Assembly: GCF_019083995.1 (NCBI RefSeq) | Contig: NZ_JAHRCU010000008.1 | Coordinates: forward strand, 150,638-214,637 | Origin: Roseococcus sp. SDR | GTDB taxonomy: Bacteria > Pseudomonadota > Alphaproteobacteria > Acetobacterales > Acetobacteraceae | DNA length: 64,000 nucleotides | Reading direction: 5' to 3' | Shown here: positions 18,816 through 27,978 of the stretch, in pieces | Layout: each line of letters opens with the position of its first letter | Position numbering within the stretch: the first letter of the stretch is position 1 | Notes under the pieces: model-generated | The model's database searches: none | What the model saw: the letters and a program-made list of their open reading frames with translations, nothing else | What the model was told of the DNA's origin: nothing | Made by a program: the position numbers and the translations under genes

Positions 18816-19475
18816 TCAGCCGGCGGCCAGCGCCACTTCGATCAGCCGTTCAAGCACTTCCGGTTCCTGCGCGCCGGCGATGGCATGCTCGCCATCCACC
18901 AGGAAGCAGGGCACGCCGTTGATGCCAAGGCGGTGGGCGCGGAGATTCTCCAGATGCACCCATTCCGTCTCGCCCGCGCCGCCCAGCAGGCGGAGGGCGG
19001 CCGTCTGGTCGAAGCCTTCCTCGCCGGCCAGCATGGCGAGCGTCGCGTGCTGGCCGATGTCCAGCCCCTCGCAGAAATAGGCGGCGAAGAGGCGCTCCAC
19101 GAGGCGATCCACCGGCGCATGCCGGCCGGCCCAGCGGAGCAGGCGATGCGCGTCAAGGCTGGCCGGGATGCGGCGCAGCAGGTCGAAGCGAAAGGCGATT
19201 CCCTCGGCGCGGCCGAGTTCGGTGATGGTGCCATGCAGGCGCCGGGCGCGGTCCTCGCCGCCGAACTTGCGGGCCAGCCAATCCTGACGGGGGATGCCGC
19301 CGGGTGCGATCTCCGGGTTCAGCAGGAAGGGGCGCCATTGCAGCTCCGGCTGCAGGTCATGCCGCTCGGCCAGCACCCGCATGAGGCGGCGGATGCCCAG
19401 GTAGCACCAGGGGCAGACGAGATCGAAGACGATCTCGACCGAAAGCCGCGGGCGTGGTGGCGCGAGGATGTTCAC
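18816..19475 (-). CDS. DsbA-family oxidoreductase (FrnE/2-hydroxychromene isomerase-like)
   Basis: A 219-aa thioredoxin-fold protein without a signal peptide. The active-site-like CPWC is at residues 21-24 (FDLVCPWCYLG), the inserted helical domain follows, and the cis-proline loop is NGVPCFLVDGEHAIAGAQEPEVLERLI, typical of the cytoplasmic FrnE subgroup of DsbA-like proteins. Family members are linked to thiol redox or polyketide oxidation; no pathway gene adjoins it here. The start overlaps by a few bases an unused ATG (19468) of the divergent permease gene, so the shared promoter region is short (about 43 bp). Confidence 0.85.
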   Translation of the reverse strand: MNILAPPRPRLSVEIVFDLVCPWCYLGIRRLMRVLAERHDLQPELQWRPFLLNPEIAPGGIPRQDWLARKFGGEDRARRLHGTITELGRAEGIAFRFDLLRRIPASLDAHRLLRWAGRHAPVDRLVERLFAAYFCEGLDIGQHATLAMLAGEEGFDQTAALRLLGGAGETEWVHLENLRAHRLGINGVPCFLVDGEHAIAGAQEPEVLERLIEVALAAG

Positions 19476-19518
19476 GCGTGCATGCTACAGTCTTCCGGCG
19501 CGTCTGGGCAAAGGGTGG

Positions 19519-20598
19519 ATGATGGAAAGCAAGGAGCAACTGGCCCGGCTGGTGGGCTTCATCGCGGCCGGTGCGCTGGCGGCGGGCTGTTTCCTTGTGC
19601 TCAAGCCCTTCATCTCGACGCTGATGTGGGCTGTCATCCTCGTCTTCTGCACCTGGCCGGCCTACCGCTTCCTGACCGACCGGCTGCGGCTGGGAGCGGG
19701 GCTGGCGGCGGGCGTCATGGTGGCGGCCGAGTTCCTGCTGATCGGCCTGCCGCTGGTCTTTGCCACGCCGGTGCGGCGGGAAGACATCGAGGGCATCCGC
19801 AATTGGCTGGTGCGCGTCTTCAGCGAGGGCCTGCCCGACCTCTCGGGCGTCTTCCTGCTGATCCCCCTGGCCGGTCCCTACCTGAACGATTGGTGGCAGG
19901 CGCTGGCGGGCGATGCCTCCCACCTCGTCGCCACCATCCGACCCTATGCGGGCGACATCGCGCAATTCGCGCTGTCGCTGCTGCTGGGCCTGCTCTCGGG
20001 CGTGGCCGAAATGCTGATCGCGATCCTGCTCGCCTTCTTCATCTACAAGGACGGACCGGCGCTGGCGAAAGGGGCCTATGGGCTGCTGGAGCGGCTGGCC
20101 GGCGCCCGGGCCCCGCATCTGTGGGACCTGACGGGCAACGTCACCCGCGGCGTGGTCTATGGCATGCTGGGCACGGCGGTCGCCCAGGGCTTCATGACCT
20201 TCTTCGGCCTCTGGATCTCGGGCGTGCCGCAGCCCGTGCTGCTGGCGGTGATCGCGGGCGTCATCTCCATCCTGCCGGTGGGGGCGCCGCTGGTCTGGAT
20301 CCCGGCCGCGATCTGGCTGCTGGCGACGGGCAGCATCGGCTGGGGCATCTTCCTGGCGCTCTATGGGGGCTTGGGCATCTCCTCGGTGGACAATGTGATC
20401 CGGCCCTGGTTCATCTCGCGCGGCGCGGACCTGCCGCTGCTGCTGACCATCCTGGGCGCGCTGGGTGGCGTGCTGGCCTTCGGCTTTCTGGGCCTCTTCC
20501 TGGGGCCGGTCCTGCTGGCGCTGGGCTATACCCTGGTCAAGGAATGGGCGCTGGGCGTGCCGGAGGAGACTTCCCCCGAGGCGCGTCCGCCCCTATAG
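19519..20598 (+). CDS. AI-2E family transporter (YdiK/PerM-like)
   Basis: A 359-aa integral membrane protein with about eight hydrophobic segments. FISTLMWAVILVFCTWPAYRFL near the N-terminus, the ILLAFFIYKDGPALA segment, GVVYGMLGTAVAQGFMTFFGLWISGVPQPVLLAVIAGVISILPVGAPLVWIPAA, and DNVIRPWFISRGADLPLLLTILGALGGVLAFGFLGLFLGPVLLAL are all characteristic of the AI-2E exporter superfamily. The start is taken at the first of two adjacent ATGs (19519/19522); a distant ATG at 19468 would overlap the divergent gene. The family name reflects one E. coli member; the real substrate is usually unknown. Confidence 0.9.
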   Translation: MMESKEQLARLVGFIAAGALAAGCFLVLKPFISTLMWAVILVFCTWPAYRFLTDRLRLGAGLAAGVMVAAEFLLIGLPLVFATPVRREDIEGIRNWLVRVFSEGLPDLSGVFLLIPLAGPYLNDWWQALAGDASHLVATIRPYAGDIAQFALSLLLGLLSGVAEMLIAILLAFFIYKDGPALAKGAYGLLERLAGARAPHLWDLTGNVTRGVVYGMLGTAVAQGFMTFFGLWISGVPQPVLLAVIAGVISILPVGAPLVWIPAAIWLLATGSIGWGIFLALYGGLGISSVDNVIRPWFISRGADLPLLLTILGALGGVLAFGFLGLFLGPVLLALGYTLVKEWALGVPEETSPEARPPL

Positions 20599-20641
20599 CG
20601 GCGCTTTCCGGCCGGAGAGGCCTGGGGTTCGGGAGACATCA

Positions 20642-22222
20642 ATGAAGGCTCTGTGGCGGGCCGCGATGCTGGTCGCGGCGCTGATGGTGGGTGTTGCCGA
20701 GGCGCGGACCGTGCGCTGGGCGGCGAGCGGCGATCCGAACACGATGGATCCGCACAGCCAGAATGTCGGCACCGTCACCATGGTGCTGCAGCAGATCTAT
20801 GACGCGCTGATCAGCCGCAACCCACAGCTGGGGCTCGAGCCCGGCCTCGCCACCGCCTGGCGGCAGGAGGAGCCGACGCGCTGGCGCTTCACGCTGCGCC
20901 CCAATGTGCGCTTCCATGAGGGCGAGGCCTTCACCAGCGACGATGTGGTCTTCAGCATCACCCGCGCCCTGCAGCCGACCAGCAATTTCGGCATCTTCGT
21001 GGACACGATCGACCGCGCCGTGGCTGTCGACCCGCTGACGGTCGACATCATCACCAAGGCGCCCGACCCGATCCTGCCCAACAAGCTGGCCTCCGTCTTC
21101 ATGATGTCGCGCAGCTGGAGCGAGCGGAACAATGCGGCCCGCCCGCAGAACACCCGCCAGCGCGAGGAGATGTTCACGGTCCGCAACACCAACGGCACCG
21201 GCGCCTTTCGCCTGCAGTCGCGTGAGCCGGATGTCCGCACTGTGCTGGCCCGCAACCCCGACTGGTGGGGCTGGCAGGTGCCGGCCAACAACGGCAACGT
21301 GACCGAGATCATCTTCCGCCCGATCGCGAGCGATGCGACCCGCGTGGCCGCCCTGCTCTCCAACGAGATCGACTTCGTCATCGATCCGCCGCTGCAGGAT
21401 CTGGCGCGGCTGCGCAATGCCCAGGGGCTGCGCGTGCTGGAAGGGCCGGAGGTGCGGACCATCTTCCTCGCGATGGATGTGGCGCGCGACGAGCTGCTCT
21501 ATTCCGACGTGCGCGGCCGCAACCCGCTGCGCGACATCCGCGTGCGCCGCGCGCTGTATCACGCGATCGACATCCAGGCGATCCATCGCACCATCATGCG
21601 CAACCAGTCCGTGGTGACCGGCACGCTCTTCCCCGAGCAGGTGCAGGGCTATTCGCGTGAAGAAGATGTGCGCCTGCCCTATGACCAGGCCCGCGCCCGC
21701 GCCCTGCTGACGGAGGCCGGCTATCCGAACGGCTTCGAGATCACGCTCGACTGCTCCAACAACCGCTACATCAATGACGAGCAGATCTGCCAGGCGATCG
21801 TCGCCATGTGGGCGCGCGTCGGCATCCGGGCGCGACTGAACGCCATGCCGCTCGGCCCCTTCTTCGCCAAGATCCAGCGCGATGACACCAGCCTCTACAT
21901 GCTGGGCTGGGGCGTGCCGACCCTGGATGCGCTTTATTCCTTCCAGTCGCTGCTGGCGACGCGCAACGGCGCGCAGGGTGACGGCATCTGGAACTACGGC
22001 CGCTACTCCAACCCGCAGATGGATGCGCTGATCCAGCGCATGAAGACCGAGACGGGCGAGGCGCGGAATGCGACCATCCGCGAGGCGCTGCGCCTCTATC
22101 GCGAGGACGTGCCGCACATCCCGCTGCACCACCAGATGATCCCCTGGGCGGTGCGCGGCAACATCACCATCCCGCACATGGCCAACAACCAGCCTTACTT
22201 CCGCTGGGCCGTGGTGAACTGA
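20642..22222 (+). CDS. peptide/nickel-type ABC substrate-binding protein (SBP family 5)
   Basis: A 526-aa periplasmic receptor. ATG 20642 follows a good ribosome site (GGGAGA) and gives the signal peptide MKALWRAAMLVAALMVGVAEA. The mature part begins RTVRWAASGDPNTMDPHSQN, the family-5 signature, and continues with WRFTLRPNVRFHEGEAFTSDDVVFSI and a C-terminal lobe containing YPNGFEITLDCSNNRYINDEQ. It delivers an oligopeptide-like or other bulky ligand to the permease pair encoded 7 bp downstream. First gene of a five-gene importer operon that ends at a terminator near 26.1 kb. Ligand class is inferred from family only. Confidence 0.92.
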   Translation: MKALWRAAMLVAALMVGVAEARTVRWAASGDPNTMDPHSQNVGTVTMVLQQIYDALISRNPQLGLEPGLATAWRQEEPTRWRFTLRPNVRFHEGEAFTSDDVVFSITRALQPTSNFGIFVDTIDRAVAVDPLTVDIITKAPDPILPNKLASVFMMSRSWSERNNAARPQNTRQREEMFTVRNTNGTGAFRLQSREPDVRTVLARNPDWWGWQVPANNGNVTEIIFRPIASDATRVAALLSNEIDFVIDPPLQDLARLRNAQGLRVLEGPEVRTIFLAMDVARDELLYSDVRGRNPLRDIRVRRALYHAIDIQAIHRTIMRNQSVVTGTLFPEQVQGYSREEDVRLPYDQARARALLTEAGYPNGFEITLDCSNNRYINDEQICQAIVAMWARVGIRARLNAMPLGPFFAKIQRDDTSLYMLGWGVPTLDALYSFQSLLATRNGAQGDGIWNYGRYSNPQMDALIQRMKTETGEARNATIREALRLYREDVPHIPLHHQMIPWAVRGNITIPHMANNQPYFRWAVVN

Positions 22223-22228
22223 GGCCGC

Positions 22229-23209
22229 ATGTTCTCCTTCATCGTCTCCCGCATCCTCCAGGCGCTGCCGGTGATGTTCGTGGTCTCGCTCATCAGCTTC
22301 GCCATGTTCGCCTATGTGGGTGACCCGGTGGCGATCATGCTGGGCCAGGACTTCACCGAGGCGCAGCGCGAGGCGCTGGTGCGCGATCTGGGGCTGGACC
22401 AGCCCTTCTTCGTGCAGTTCGCGACCTTCCTCGGCAATGCCGTGCAGGGCGAGTTCGGGCTTTCCTACCGGCTCTCCCGCCCGGTGGCGGAGCTGATCGC
22501 GGAGCGCGCGCCGGCCACGCTGGAGCTGGCGCTGACGGCGGCCTTCATCGCGCTGATGATCGGCGTGCCGATGGGGGTCTATACCGGCCTCTACCGCAAT
22601 TCCTGGCTTTCCCGCTTCTTCCTGACCTTCAGCCTGGTCGGCGTTTCGCTGCCGACCTTCCTGATCGGCATCCTGCTCATCCTCACCTTCTCGGTCTGGC
22701 TTGGCTGGCTGCCGAGCTTCGGGCGGGGAGACGTGACACGGCTGGGCTGGTGGTCCTCGGGCTTCTTCACCTGGTCGGGCATCAAGGCGCTGATCCTGCC
22801 CGCCATCACGCTGGGCCTGTTCCAGCTGACGCTCATCATGCGCCTCGTGCGTTCCGAGATGATGGAGGTGCTGCGGACCGACTACATCAAGTTCGCCCGC
22901 GCGCGGGGCCTCAGCAACCGCGCCATCAATTTCGGCCATGCGCTGAAGAACACGCTGGTGCCGGTCATCACCATCGCGGGGCTGCAGCTTGGCGGCATCA
23001 TCGCCTTCGCCATCGTGACCGAGACGGTGTTCCAATGGCCGGGCATGGGGCTGCTCTTCATCCAGAGCGTGGGCGCCGCCGATATCCCGGTCATGGCGGC
23101 CTATCTGATGCTGATCGCGCTGGTTTTCGTGACGATCAACCTGATCGTGGACCTTCTCTATTATGCGGTGGACCCCAGGCTGCGTGTCGGCCGCGGGAAG
23201 GGGCACTAG
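22229..23209 (+). CDS. ABC importer permease 1 (DppB-like)
   Basis: A 326-aa inner-membrane subunit with six helices. The N-terminal MFSFIVSRILQALPVMFVVSLISFAMF and GDPVAIMLGQDFTEAQREALVRDLGLDQPFFVQF are DppB-type hallmarks, and the cytoplasmic coupling loop (EAA motif) is DYIKFARARGLSNRAINFGHALKN followed by a C-terminal GMGLLFIQSVGAADIPVM. It pairs with the DppC-like product of the next gene, 3 bp downstream. Confidence 0.94.
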   Translation: MFSFIVSRILQALPVMFVVSLISFAMFAYVGDPVAIMLGQDFTEAQREALVRDLGLDQPFFVQFATFLGNAVQGEFGLSYRLSRPVAELIAERAPATLELALTAAFIALMIGVPMGVYTGLYRNSWLSRFFLTFSLVGVSLPTFLIGILLILTFSVWLGWLPSFGRGDVTRLGWWSSGFFTWSGIKALILPAITLGLFQLTLIMRLVRSEMMEVLRTDYIKFARARGLSNRAINFGHALKNTLVPVITIAGLQLGGIIAFAIVTETVFQWPGMGLLFIQSVGAADIPVMAAYLMLIALVFVTINLIVDLLYYAVDPRLRVGRGKGH

Positions 23210-23212
23210 GCC

Positions 23213-24115
23213 ATGAAGGCGTTTTTCGACTCCGACCTCTGGTGGAGCTTCACGCGCTCGCCCGTCACGGTGATCTCGGCCATCGTGGCCTTCATCTGCA
23301 TCGCGGGCGCGGTACTGGCGCCGGTGCTGGCGCCGCACAATCCGTTCGACCTCGCCTCGCTCCAGCTCATGGACGCCTTCAAGCCGCCGGCCTGGTCCAG
23401 CGAGGGCGACGCGACCTATCCGCTGGGTACGGATGACCAGGGGCGCGACATGCTCTCGGCCATCATGTATGGCGCGCGTGTCTCGCTGCTGGTGGGCTTT
23501 GCCGCGGTGATCTTCTCGACGCTGGTGGGCGTGACGGTCGGCCTGCTGGCCGGGTATCTGGGCGGCAAGGTGGATGCGCTGCTGATGCGCATCGCGGACA
23601 TCCAGCTCACCTTCCCCTCCATCCTGGTGGCGCTGCTGATCGATGGCGTGGTGCGTGCCGTGCTGCCGCGCGAGACGCATAGCGAGGTGGCGCTGTTTGT
23701 CGTGATCTTCGCCATCGGCATTTCCAACTGGCCGCAATTCGCCCGCACCGTCCGCGGCTCCACCCTGGTGGAGCGCAACAAGGAATATGTGCAGGCGGCG
23801 CGCGTCATCGGGCTTTCGCCGCTGCGCATCATGCGCAGCCATGTGCTGCCCAATGTCATGTCGCCGGTGCTGGTGATCGCGACCCTCAACCTCGGCTTCG
23901 CCATCCTGGCGGAGGCGACGCTCTCCTTCCTTGGCGTCGGCGTGCCGCCGACCCAGCCCTCGCTCGGCACGCTGATCCGTATCGGCAATGACTTCCTGTT
24001 CTCGGGCGAGTGGTGGATCACGATTTTCCCGGGTGTCGCGCTGATCGTGATGGTGCTTTCCGTGAACCTGCTGGGCGACTGGCTGCGCGACGCGCTGAAC
24101 CCGAGGCTGCGCTGA
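23213..24115 (+). CDS. ABC importer permease 2 (DppC-like)
   Basis: A 300-aa inner-membrane subunit. LGTDDQGRDMLSAIMYGARVSLLVGFAAV is the usual DppC entry motif, and the EAA loop is EYVQAARVIGLSPLRIMRSHVLPNVMSPVLV. The C-terminal GNDFLFSGEWWITIFPGVALIVMVLSVNLLGDWLRDALNPRLR is the conserved family ending. The stop shares one base with the ATG of the first ATPase gene, so translation is probably coupled. Confidence 0.94.
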   Translation: MKAFFDSDLWWSFTRSPVTVISAIVAFICIAGAVLAPVLAPHNPFDLASLQLMDAFKPPAWSSEGDATYPLGTDDQGRDMLSAIMYGARVSLLVGFAAVIFSTLVGVTVGLLAGYLGGKVDALLMRIADIQLTFPSILVALLIDGVVRAVLPRETHSEVALFVVIFAIGISNWPQFARTVRGSTLVERNKEYVQAARVIGLSPLRIMRSHVLPNVMSPVLVIATLNLGFAILAEATLSFLGVGVPPTQPSLGTLIRIGNDFLFSGEWWITIFPGVALIVMVLSVNLLGDWLRDALNPRLR

Positions 24116-25083
24116 TGTCTCTTCTTCAGGTCAAGAATCTCCGCGTCGAATTCCCGACGCGGCGCGGCACGCTGGTGGCGCTGGACGATGTCTCCTTCGA
24201 CATCGCGCCTGGCGAGGTGCTGGGCGTGGTGGGGGAATCCGGCGCCGGCAAATCCATGACCGGGGCCGCCATCATCGGCCTGCTGGAACCGCCGGGCCGC
24301 ATCGCCAAGGGCGAGATCCTTCTCGAAGGGCGGCGCATCGACAACCTGCCCTATGAGCAGATGCGCCGCATCCGCGGCCGCGAGATCGGCGCGATCTTCC
24401 AGGACCCGCTGACCACGCTGAACCCGCTCTACACCATCGGCCGCCAGCTGGTGGAGACGATGACGACGCACCTGCCGATCACCCCCGCCGAAGCGCGGGA
24501 GAAGGCGATCGGCTGGCTCGAACTCGTGGGCATTCCGGCCGCGCGGGAGCGCATCGACAGCTATCCGCATGAATTCTCGGGCGGCATGCGCCAGCGCGTG
24601 GTGATCGCTCTCGCCCTCTGCGCCGAGCCCAAGCTGATCGTGGCGGATGAGCCGACGACGGCGCTGGACGTCTCGATCCAGGCGCAGGTCATCGCCATGC
24701 TGAAGACGCTCGCGCGGGAGAAGGGGACGGCGATGATGCTCGTCACCCACGACATGGGCGTGATCGCCGAGACGGCCGACCGCGTGGCGGTGATGTATGC
24801 CGGCCGCATCGCCGAGATCGGGCCGGTGCGGGAGGTGGTGCGCCAGGCGCGGCACCCCTATTCACAGGGGCTGATGGGCTCCATCCCTCCGCTCGATCGC
24901 CGCGTGGAGCGGCTGCAGCAGATTGACGGCGCCATGCCACGGCTGACGGCCATCCCCAAGGGCTGCGCCTATAATCCGCGCTGTCCCAAGGTCTTCTCGC
25001 GCTGCGCTGTGGAGCGTCCGGAGCTGATGGATGCCGGCACCACGCGCGCGGCCTGCTGGCTTTACGCGGAGGGACAGTCGTGA
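24115..25083 (+). CDS. ABC importer ATPase 1 (DppD-like)
   Basis: A 322-aa nucleotide-binding protein. From ATG 24115 (MSLLQVKNLRVEFPTRRG) it shows Walker A GESGAGKSMT, Q-loop IFQDPLTTLNPLYTIGRQL, signature FSGGMRQRVVIALAL, Walker B LIVADEPTTALDVSIQAQV and the switch His in MLVTHDMGV. The C-terminal oligopeptide/dipeptide extension contains the Cys-rich CAYNPRCPKVFSRC, which in relatives binds an iron-sulfur cluster. Its stop overlaps the GTG of the second ATPase by 4 bp. Confidence 0.94.
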   Translation: MSLLQVKNLRVEFPTRRGTLVALDDVSFDIAPGEVLGVVGESGAGKSMTGAAIIGLLEPPGRIAKGEILLEGRRIDNLPYEQMRRIRGREIGAIFQDPLTTLNPLYTIGRQLVETMTTHLPITPAEAREKAIGWLELVGIPAARERIDSYPHEFSGGMRQRVVIALALCAEPKLIVADEPTTALDVSIQAQVIAMLKTLAREKGTAMMLVTHDMGVIAETADRVAVMYAGRIAEIGPVREVVRQARHPYSQGLMGSIPPLDRRVERLQQIDGAMPRLTAIPKGCAYNPRCPKVFSRCAVERPELMDAGTTRAACWLYAEGQS

Positions 25084-26075
25084 CTGCCACCCCGATGATC
25101 GCGGCGGACGACGTCGCGCGTTACTTCGATGTCTCGAAGCCGCTGATCCAGCGCATCGTGGCCCGCGAGGGCAAGCGCACGCTCAGGGCGGTGGACGGCA
25201 TTTCCTTCGAGATTCCCAAGGGCACCACGCTTTCCCTTGTGGGTGAGAGCGGCTGCGGCAAGTCCACCGTGGCCCGGCTCATGGTCGGCCTCTATCCCAC
25301 CACGCGCGGGCGGGTGATGTTCGACGGGCAGGACCTTTCGCAGGCGCGCGCCGATTCCAAGCAGCGCAGCCGCATGCAGATGATCTTCCAGGATCCCTAT
25401 GCTTCGCTCAATCCGCGCTGGCGCGTGGTGGACATCGTGGCCGAGCCGATCCGCGCCTTCGGCCTGATCGAGGACAAGCAGGCGATCCTGACGCGCGTGG
25501 GCGAGTTGCTGACGCAGGTGGGCCTCTCGCCGCTCGACGGGCAGAAATATCCGCATGAGTTCTCGGGCGGGCAGCGGCAGCGCATCTCCATCGCGCGCGC
25601 GCTGAGTTCCAGCCCGGAATTCCTGGTCTGCGACGAGCCGACCTCGGCCCTCGACGTCTCCGTGCAGGCGCAGATCCTGAACCTGATGAAGGAGCTGCAG
25701 AGCCGCCTCGGCCTCACCTATCTCTTCATCAGCCACAACCTCGCCGTGGTGCGACAGGTGAGCGACCGCATCGGTGTGATGTATCTCGGCAAGCTGGTGG
25801 AGCTTTCGCCGGCCGAGAGCCTCTTCCAGAAGCCGCGCCACCCCTACACGCGCGCGCTGATGGAGGCGATCCCGGATCTGGAGATGACGGGGCGGCAGCG
25901 CATTCCGGTGGGCGGGGAGGTGCCGTCGCCGATTTCGCCGCCCTCCGGCTGCACCTTCCATCCGCGCTGCCCGCTCGCCAATGCGCGCTGCAAGGCGGAA
26001 GTGCCGGTGATGAAGCCGGCAGGCGATGCGATGGTGGCGTGTCACGCGGTCGAGGAAGGGCGCGCCACCGCCTGA
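25080..26075 (+). CDS. ABC importer ATPase 2 (DppF-like)
   Basis: A 331-aa nucleotide-binding protein starting at GTG 25080. Walker A is GESGCGKSTVA, Q-loop IFQDPYASLNPRW, signature FSGGQRQRISIARAL, Walker B FLVCDEPTSALDVSVQAQI, and the His switch is in LFISHNLAVV. The C-terminal oligopeptide extension has CTFHPRCPLANARC, the counterpart of the Cys motif in the partner ATPase. The two ATPases should form a heterodimer below the permease pair. A rho-independent terminator begins 15 bp after the stop. Confidence 0.94.
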   Translation: MTATPMIAADDVARYFDVSKPLIQRIVAREGKRTLRAVDGISFEIPKGTTLSLVGESGCGKSTVARLMVGLYPTTRGRVMFDGQDLSQARADSKQRSRMQMIFQDPYASLNPRWRVVDIVAEPIRAFGLIEDKQAILTRVGELLTQVGLSPLDGQKYPHEFSGGQRQRISIARALSSSPEFLVCDEPTSALDVSVQAQILNLMKELQSRLGLTYLFISHNLAVVRQVSDRIGVMYLGKLVELSPAESLFQKPRHPYTRALMEAIPDLEMTGRQRIPVGGEVPSPISPPSGCTFHPRCPLANARCKAEVPVMKPAGDAMVACHAVEEGRATA

Positions 26076-26090
26076 GGCGATCTGCCCAAG

Positions 26091-26125
26091 CGCGCGCCAT
26101 CGGGCTGGCTGGTGGCGCGTTTTTT
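26091..26125 (+). terminator. rho-independent terminator of the peptide importer operon
   Basis: A CGCGCCA / TGGCGCG stem with a GC-rich loop is followed directly by six T (26120-26125), 15 bp after the DppF-like stop. It separates the importer operon from the TctC gene whose ATG is at 26177. Confidence 0.8.
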
Positions 26126-26176
26126 CATGGCGTGAAAATTGCTGCGCCTCCGGGGACACGCTCCCTGGAGGTTCTG

Positions 26177-27139
26177 ATGCGCTTGGCGTTCCTGCTTGCC
26201 GCCTTCACCCTTCTCGCCCTTCCGGCCGCGGCCTTTCCGGACCGGCCCGTCACTCTCATCGTTCCCTTCGCGCCCGGCGGTCCGACGGATACGACGGGGC
26301 GCCTGGTCGCCGACGGGCTCAGCCAGCGCCTGGGCCAGCGCTTCGTGGTGGAGAACGTCTCCGGGGCAGGCAGCAGCATCGGCTCGGCCCGGGTGGCGCG
26401 GGCGGCGCCGGATGGGCATGTGCTTCTGGTGAACCACCTGGCGCTGCCGGGCAGTGCCGCGCTGCAGGCGAACCTGCCCTATGACACCGCCACCGCTTTC
26501 GTGCCGGTCGGGCTGATCAATTACGGGCCGATGATCCTGATCGGCCGGCGGGACCTGCCGGCGCGCGACGTCGCCGCCGCCTTCGCCTGGATGCGGGCGG
26601 GCGGCGAGCGTGTCACGCTCGGCCATGCCGGCACCGGCTCGGCGCTGCATCTCTGCGGGCTGCTGATCCAGCATCGGCTGGGCACGCGCTTCACCGAGAT
26701 CGGCTATCGCGGCAGCGCGCCCGCCTTCCAGGACATGCTGGGCGGACGGGTGGACGTGATCTGCGATATCTCCACCACCGGCCTGCCGCAGGTGATGGCC
26801 GGCGCCGCCCGCGCCTTCGCCGTGACCACCCGCGCGCGGCTGCCCGCGCTGCCCGATGTGCCGACGCTGGCCGAAGCCGGTTTCGAGGGCTTCGAGCTGG
26901 TGCTCTGGAACGCGCTCTTCGCGCCCGCCGGCACGCCGCGCCCGATCATCGATCGGCTGAACGCCGCCCTTCGCGAGGTGCTGGCCGACCCTGCCATCCG
27001 CGAGCGCTTCGCCGCCTTCGGCAGCGACATCTTCCCGCCCGCCGAACAGACGCCGGAGGCCGCGCAGGCGCGGCTCCAGGCCGAGATCGTCGCGATCCGC
27101 GACACGGTGCGGGCGATGGGGGTGCAGCCGGAACGCTAG
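26177..27139 (+). CDS. TctC/Bug-family binding protein
   Basis: A 320-aa periplasmic receptor. The signal peptide MRLAFLLAAFTLLALPAAA is followed directly by FPDRPVTLIVPFAPGGPTDTTGR and VVENVSGAGSSIGSARVARAAPDGH, then YRGSAPAFQDMLGGRVDVICD. The gene follows the importer terminator by about 50 bp and so has its own promoter. Its TAG lies in a CTAG palindrome shared with the convergent metallopeptidase stop (27136-27139), so the two coding regions overlap by 4 bp. Orphan: no TctA/TctB nearby. Confidence 0.9.
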   Translation: MRLAFLLAAFTLLALPAAAFPDRPVTLIVPFAPGGPTDTTGRLVADGLSQRLGQRFVVENVSGAGSSIGSARVARAAPDGHVLLVNHLALPGSAALQANLPYDTATAFVPVGLINYGPMILIGRRDLPARDVAAAFAWMRAGGERVTLGHAGTGSALHLCGLLIQHRLGTRFTEIGYRGSAPAFQDMLGGRVDVICDISTTGLPQVMAGAARAFAVTTRARLPALPDVPTLAEAGFEGFELVLWNALFAPAGTPRPIIDRLNAALREVLADPAIRERFAAFGSDIFPPAEQTPEAAQARLQAEIVAIRDTVRAMGVQPER

Positions 27140-27954
27140 CCCCGACCCAGGCAGGCCCCCGAATCCGGGCCCGCGAGTCCGGTCTTCAAGGCACGGACGC
27201 GCTGTGCGCTGCTGCCATGGGTGAAGCTCTCGGGCACGACATGGCCGCGCGCCTGCTGTTGCAGGCGATCATCGCCGACGGCGGCCGCGGCGGCGAGGCC
27301 TTCCTCGATGTCGCCGGCTTCGAGGATCCGTCGCGTCTCATGCGCCTGACGCGCCCAGAAGCCGGCCAGGCAATCCGCCTGCAACTCCGTGCGCACCGAT
27401 GCCGCATTGTCCCGCCCGCCGCCGAGGCGCCCCAGCAGGTTCTGCACGTGATGGCCCACCTCATGCGCGATGACATAGGCCTGGGCGAAATCGCCCGGCG
27501 CGCCCATGCGCTGCGCGAGTTCCCGGAAAAAGGCGAGGTCGAGGTAAACGCGGCGGTCAGCCGGGCAGTAGAAGGGGCCCATGGCGGATTGCGCCGTGCC
27601 GCAGCCCGACTGCACCGCCCCCGAAAAGAGCACGAGGCGCGGCGGCTCATAGCGCTGGCCGTGGCGCGCGAACTCGGCCGTCCAGACATCCTCCGTGCTC
27701 GCCAGCACCCGGCTGACGAAGCGGGCCGCCGGGTCATCGCGCGGTGGGGCCTGCGCGGCCTGTTGCGTCGCGGGCGCCTGGCCGGTCTCGAGCGTGGAGA
27801 GCACAACGCCCGGGTCCACGCCCAGCAGGAGCGAGATCACCACCACCGCGATCAGGCCAAAGCCGCCGATCCGCGCGCCGCCGCCGCCCAAGGGACCACG
27901 CTGGCCGCGCCGGTCCTCGATGTTGCGGCTCTCGCGCTCGTCATCCATGCGCAT
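27136..27954 (-). CDS. YpfJ-family neutral zinc metallopeptidase
   Basis: A 272-aa protein with an N-terminal transmembrane anchor (RIGGFGLIAVVVISLLLGV) after a charged, Gly-rich cytoplasmic head (DDERESRNIEDRRGQRG). The catalytic zinc motif HEVGHH lies in AYVIAHEVGHHVQNLLG and is preceded by FSGAVQSGCGTAQSAMGPFYCPADRRVYLD, the family hallmark; ELQADCLAGFWARQA holds the distal Glu/Asp ligand. The active site faces the periplasm. Function in vivo is not established for the family. The start is the first ATG of a MRMDDERES pair; the second, two codons later, is equally likely. Confidence 0.9.
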   Translation of the reverse strand: MRMDDERESRNIEDRRGQRGPLGGGGARIGGFGLIAVVVISLLLGVDPGVVLSTLETGQAPATQQAAQAPPRDDPAARFVSRVLASTEDVWTAEFARHGQRYEPPRLVLFSGAVQSGCGTAQSAMGPFYCPADRRVYLDLAFFRELAQRMGAPGDFAQAYVIAHEVGHHVQNLLGRLGGGRDNAASVRTELQADCLAGFWARQAHETRRILEAGDIEEGLAAAAAVGDDRLQQQARGHVVPESFTHGSSAQRVRALKTGLAGPDSGACLGRG

Positions 27955-27978
27955 GGCGCTGGCTCCCGCGCGCCGGCG

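Noticed and set aside
706..24855. Long open frames antisense to real genes, e.g. 706-2172 (-), 6892-8931 (+), 10064-12541 (+), 13922-16276 (-), 17670-20645 (+), 20639-23842 (-)
   Set aside because: They lie opposite well-recognised genes, are rich in Arg/Ala/His/Gly as expected for antisense frames of GC-rich DNA, and show no domain or motif.
27136..27139. CTAG palindrome shared by two stop codons as a regulatory site
   Set aside because: A four-base overlap of convergent stops needs no further explanation.
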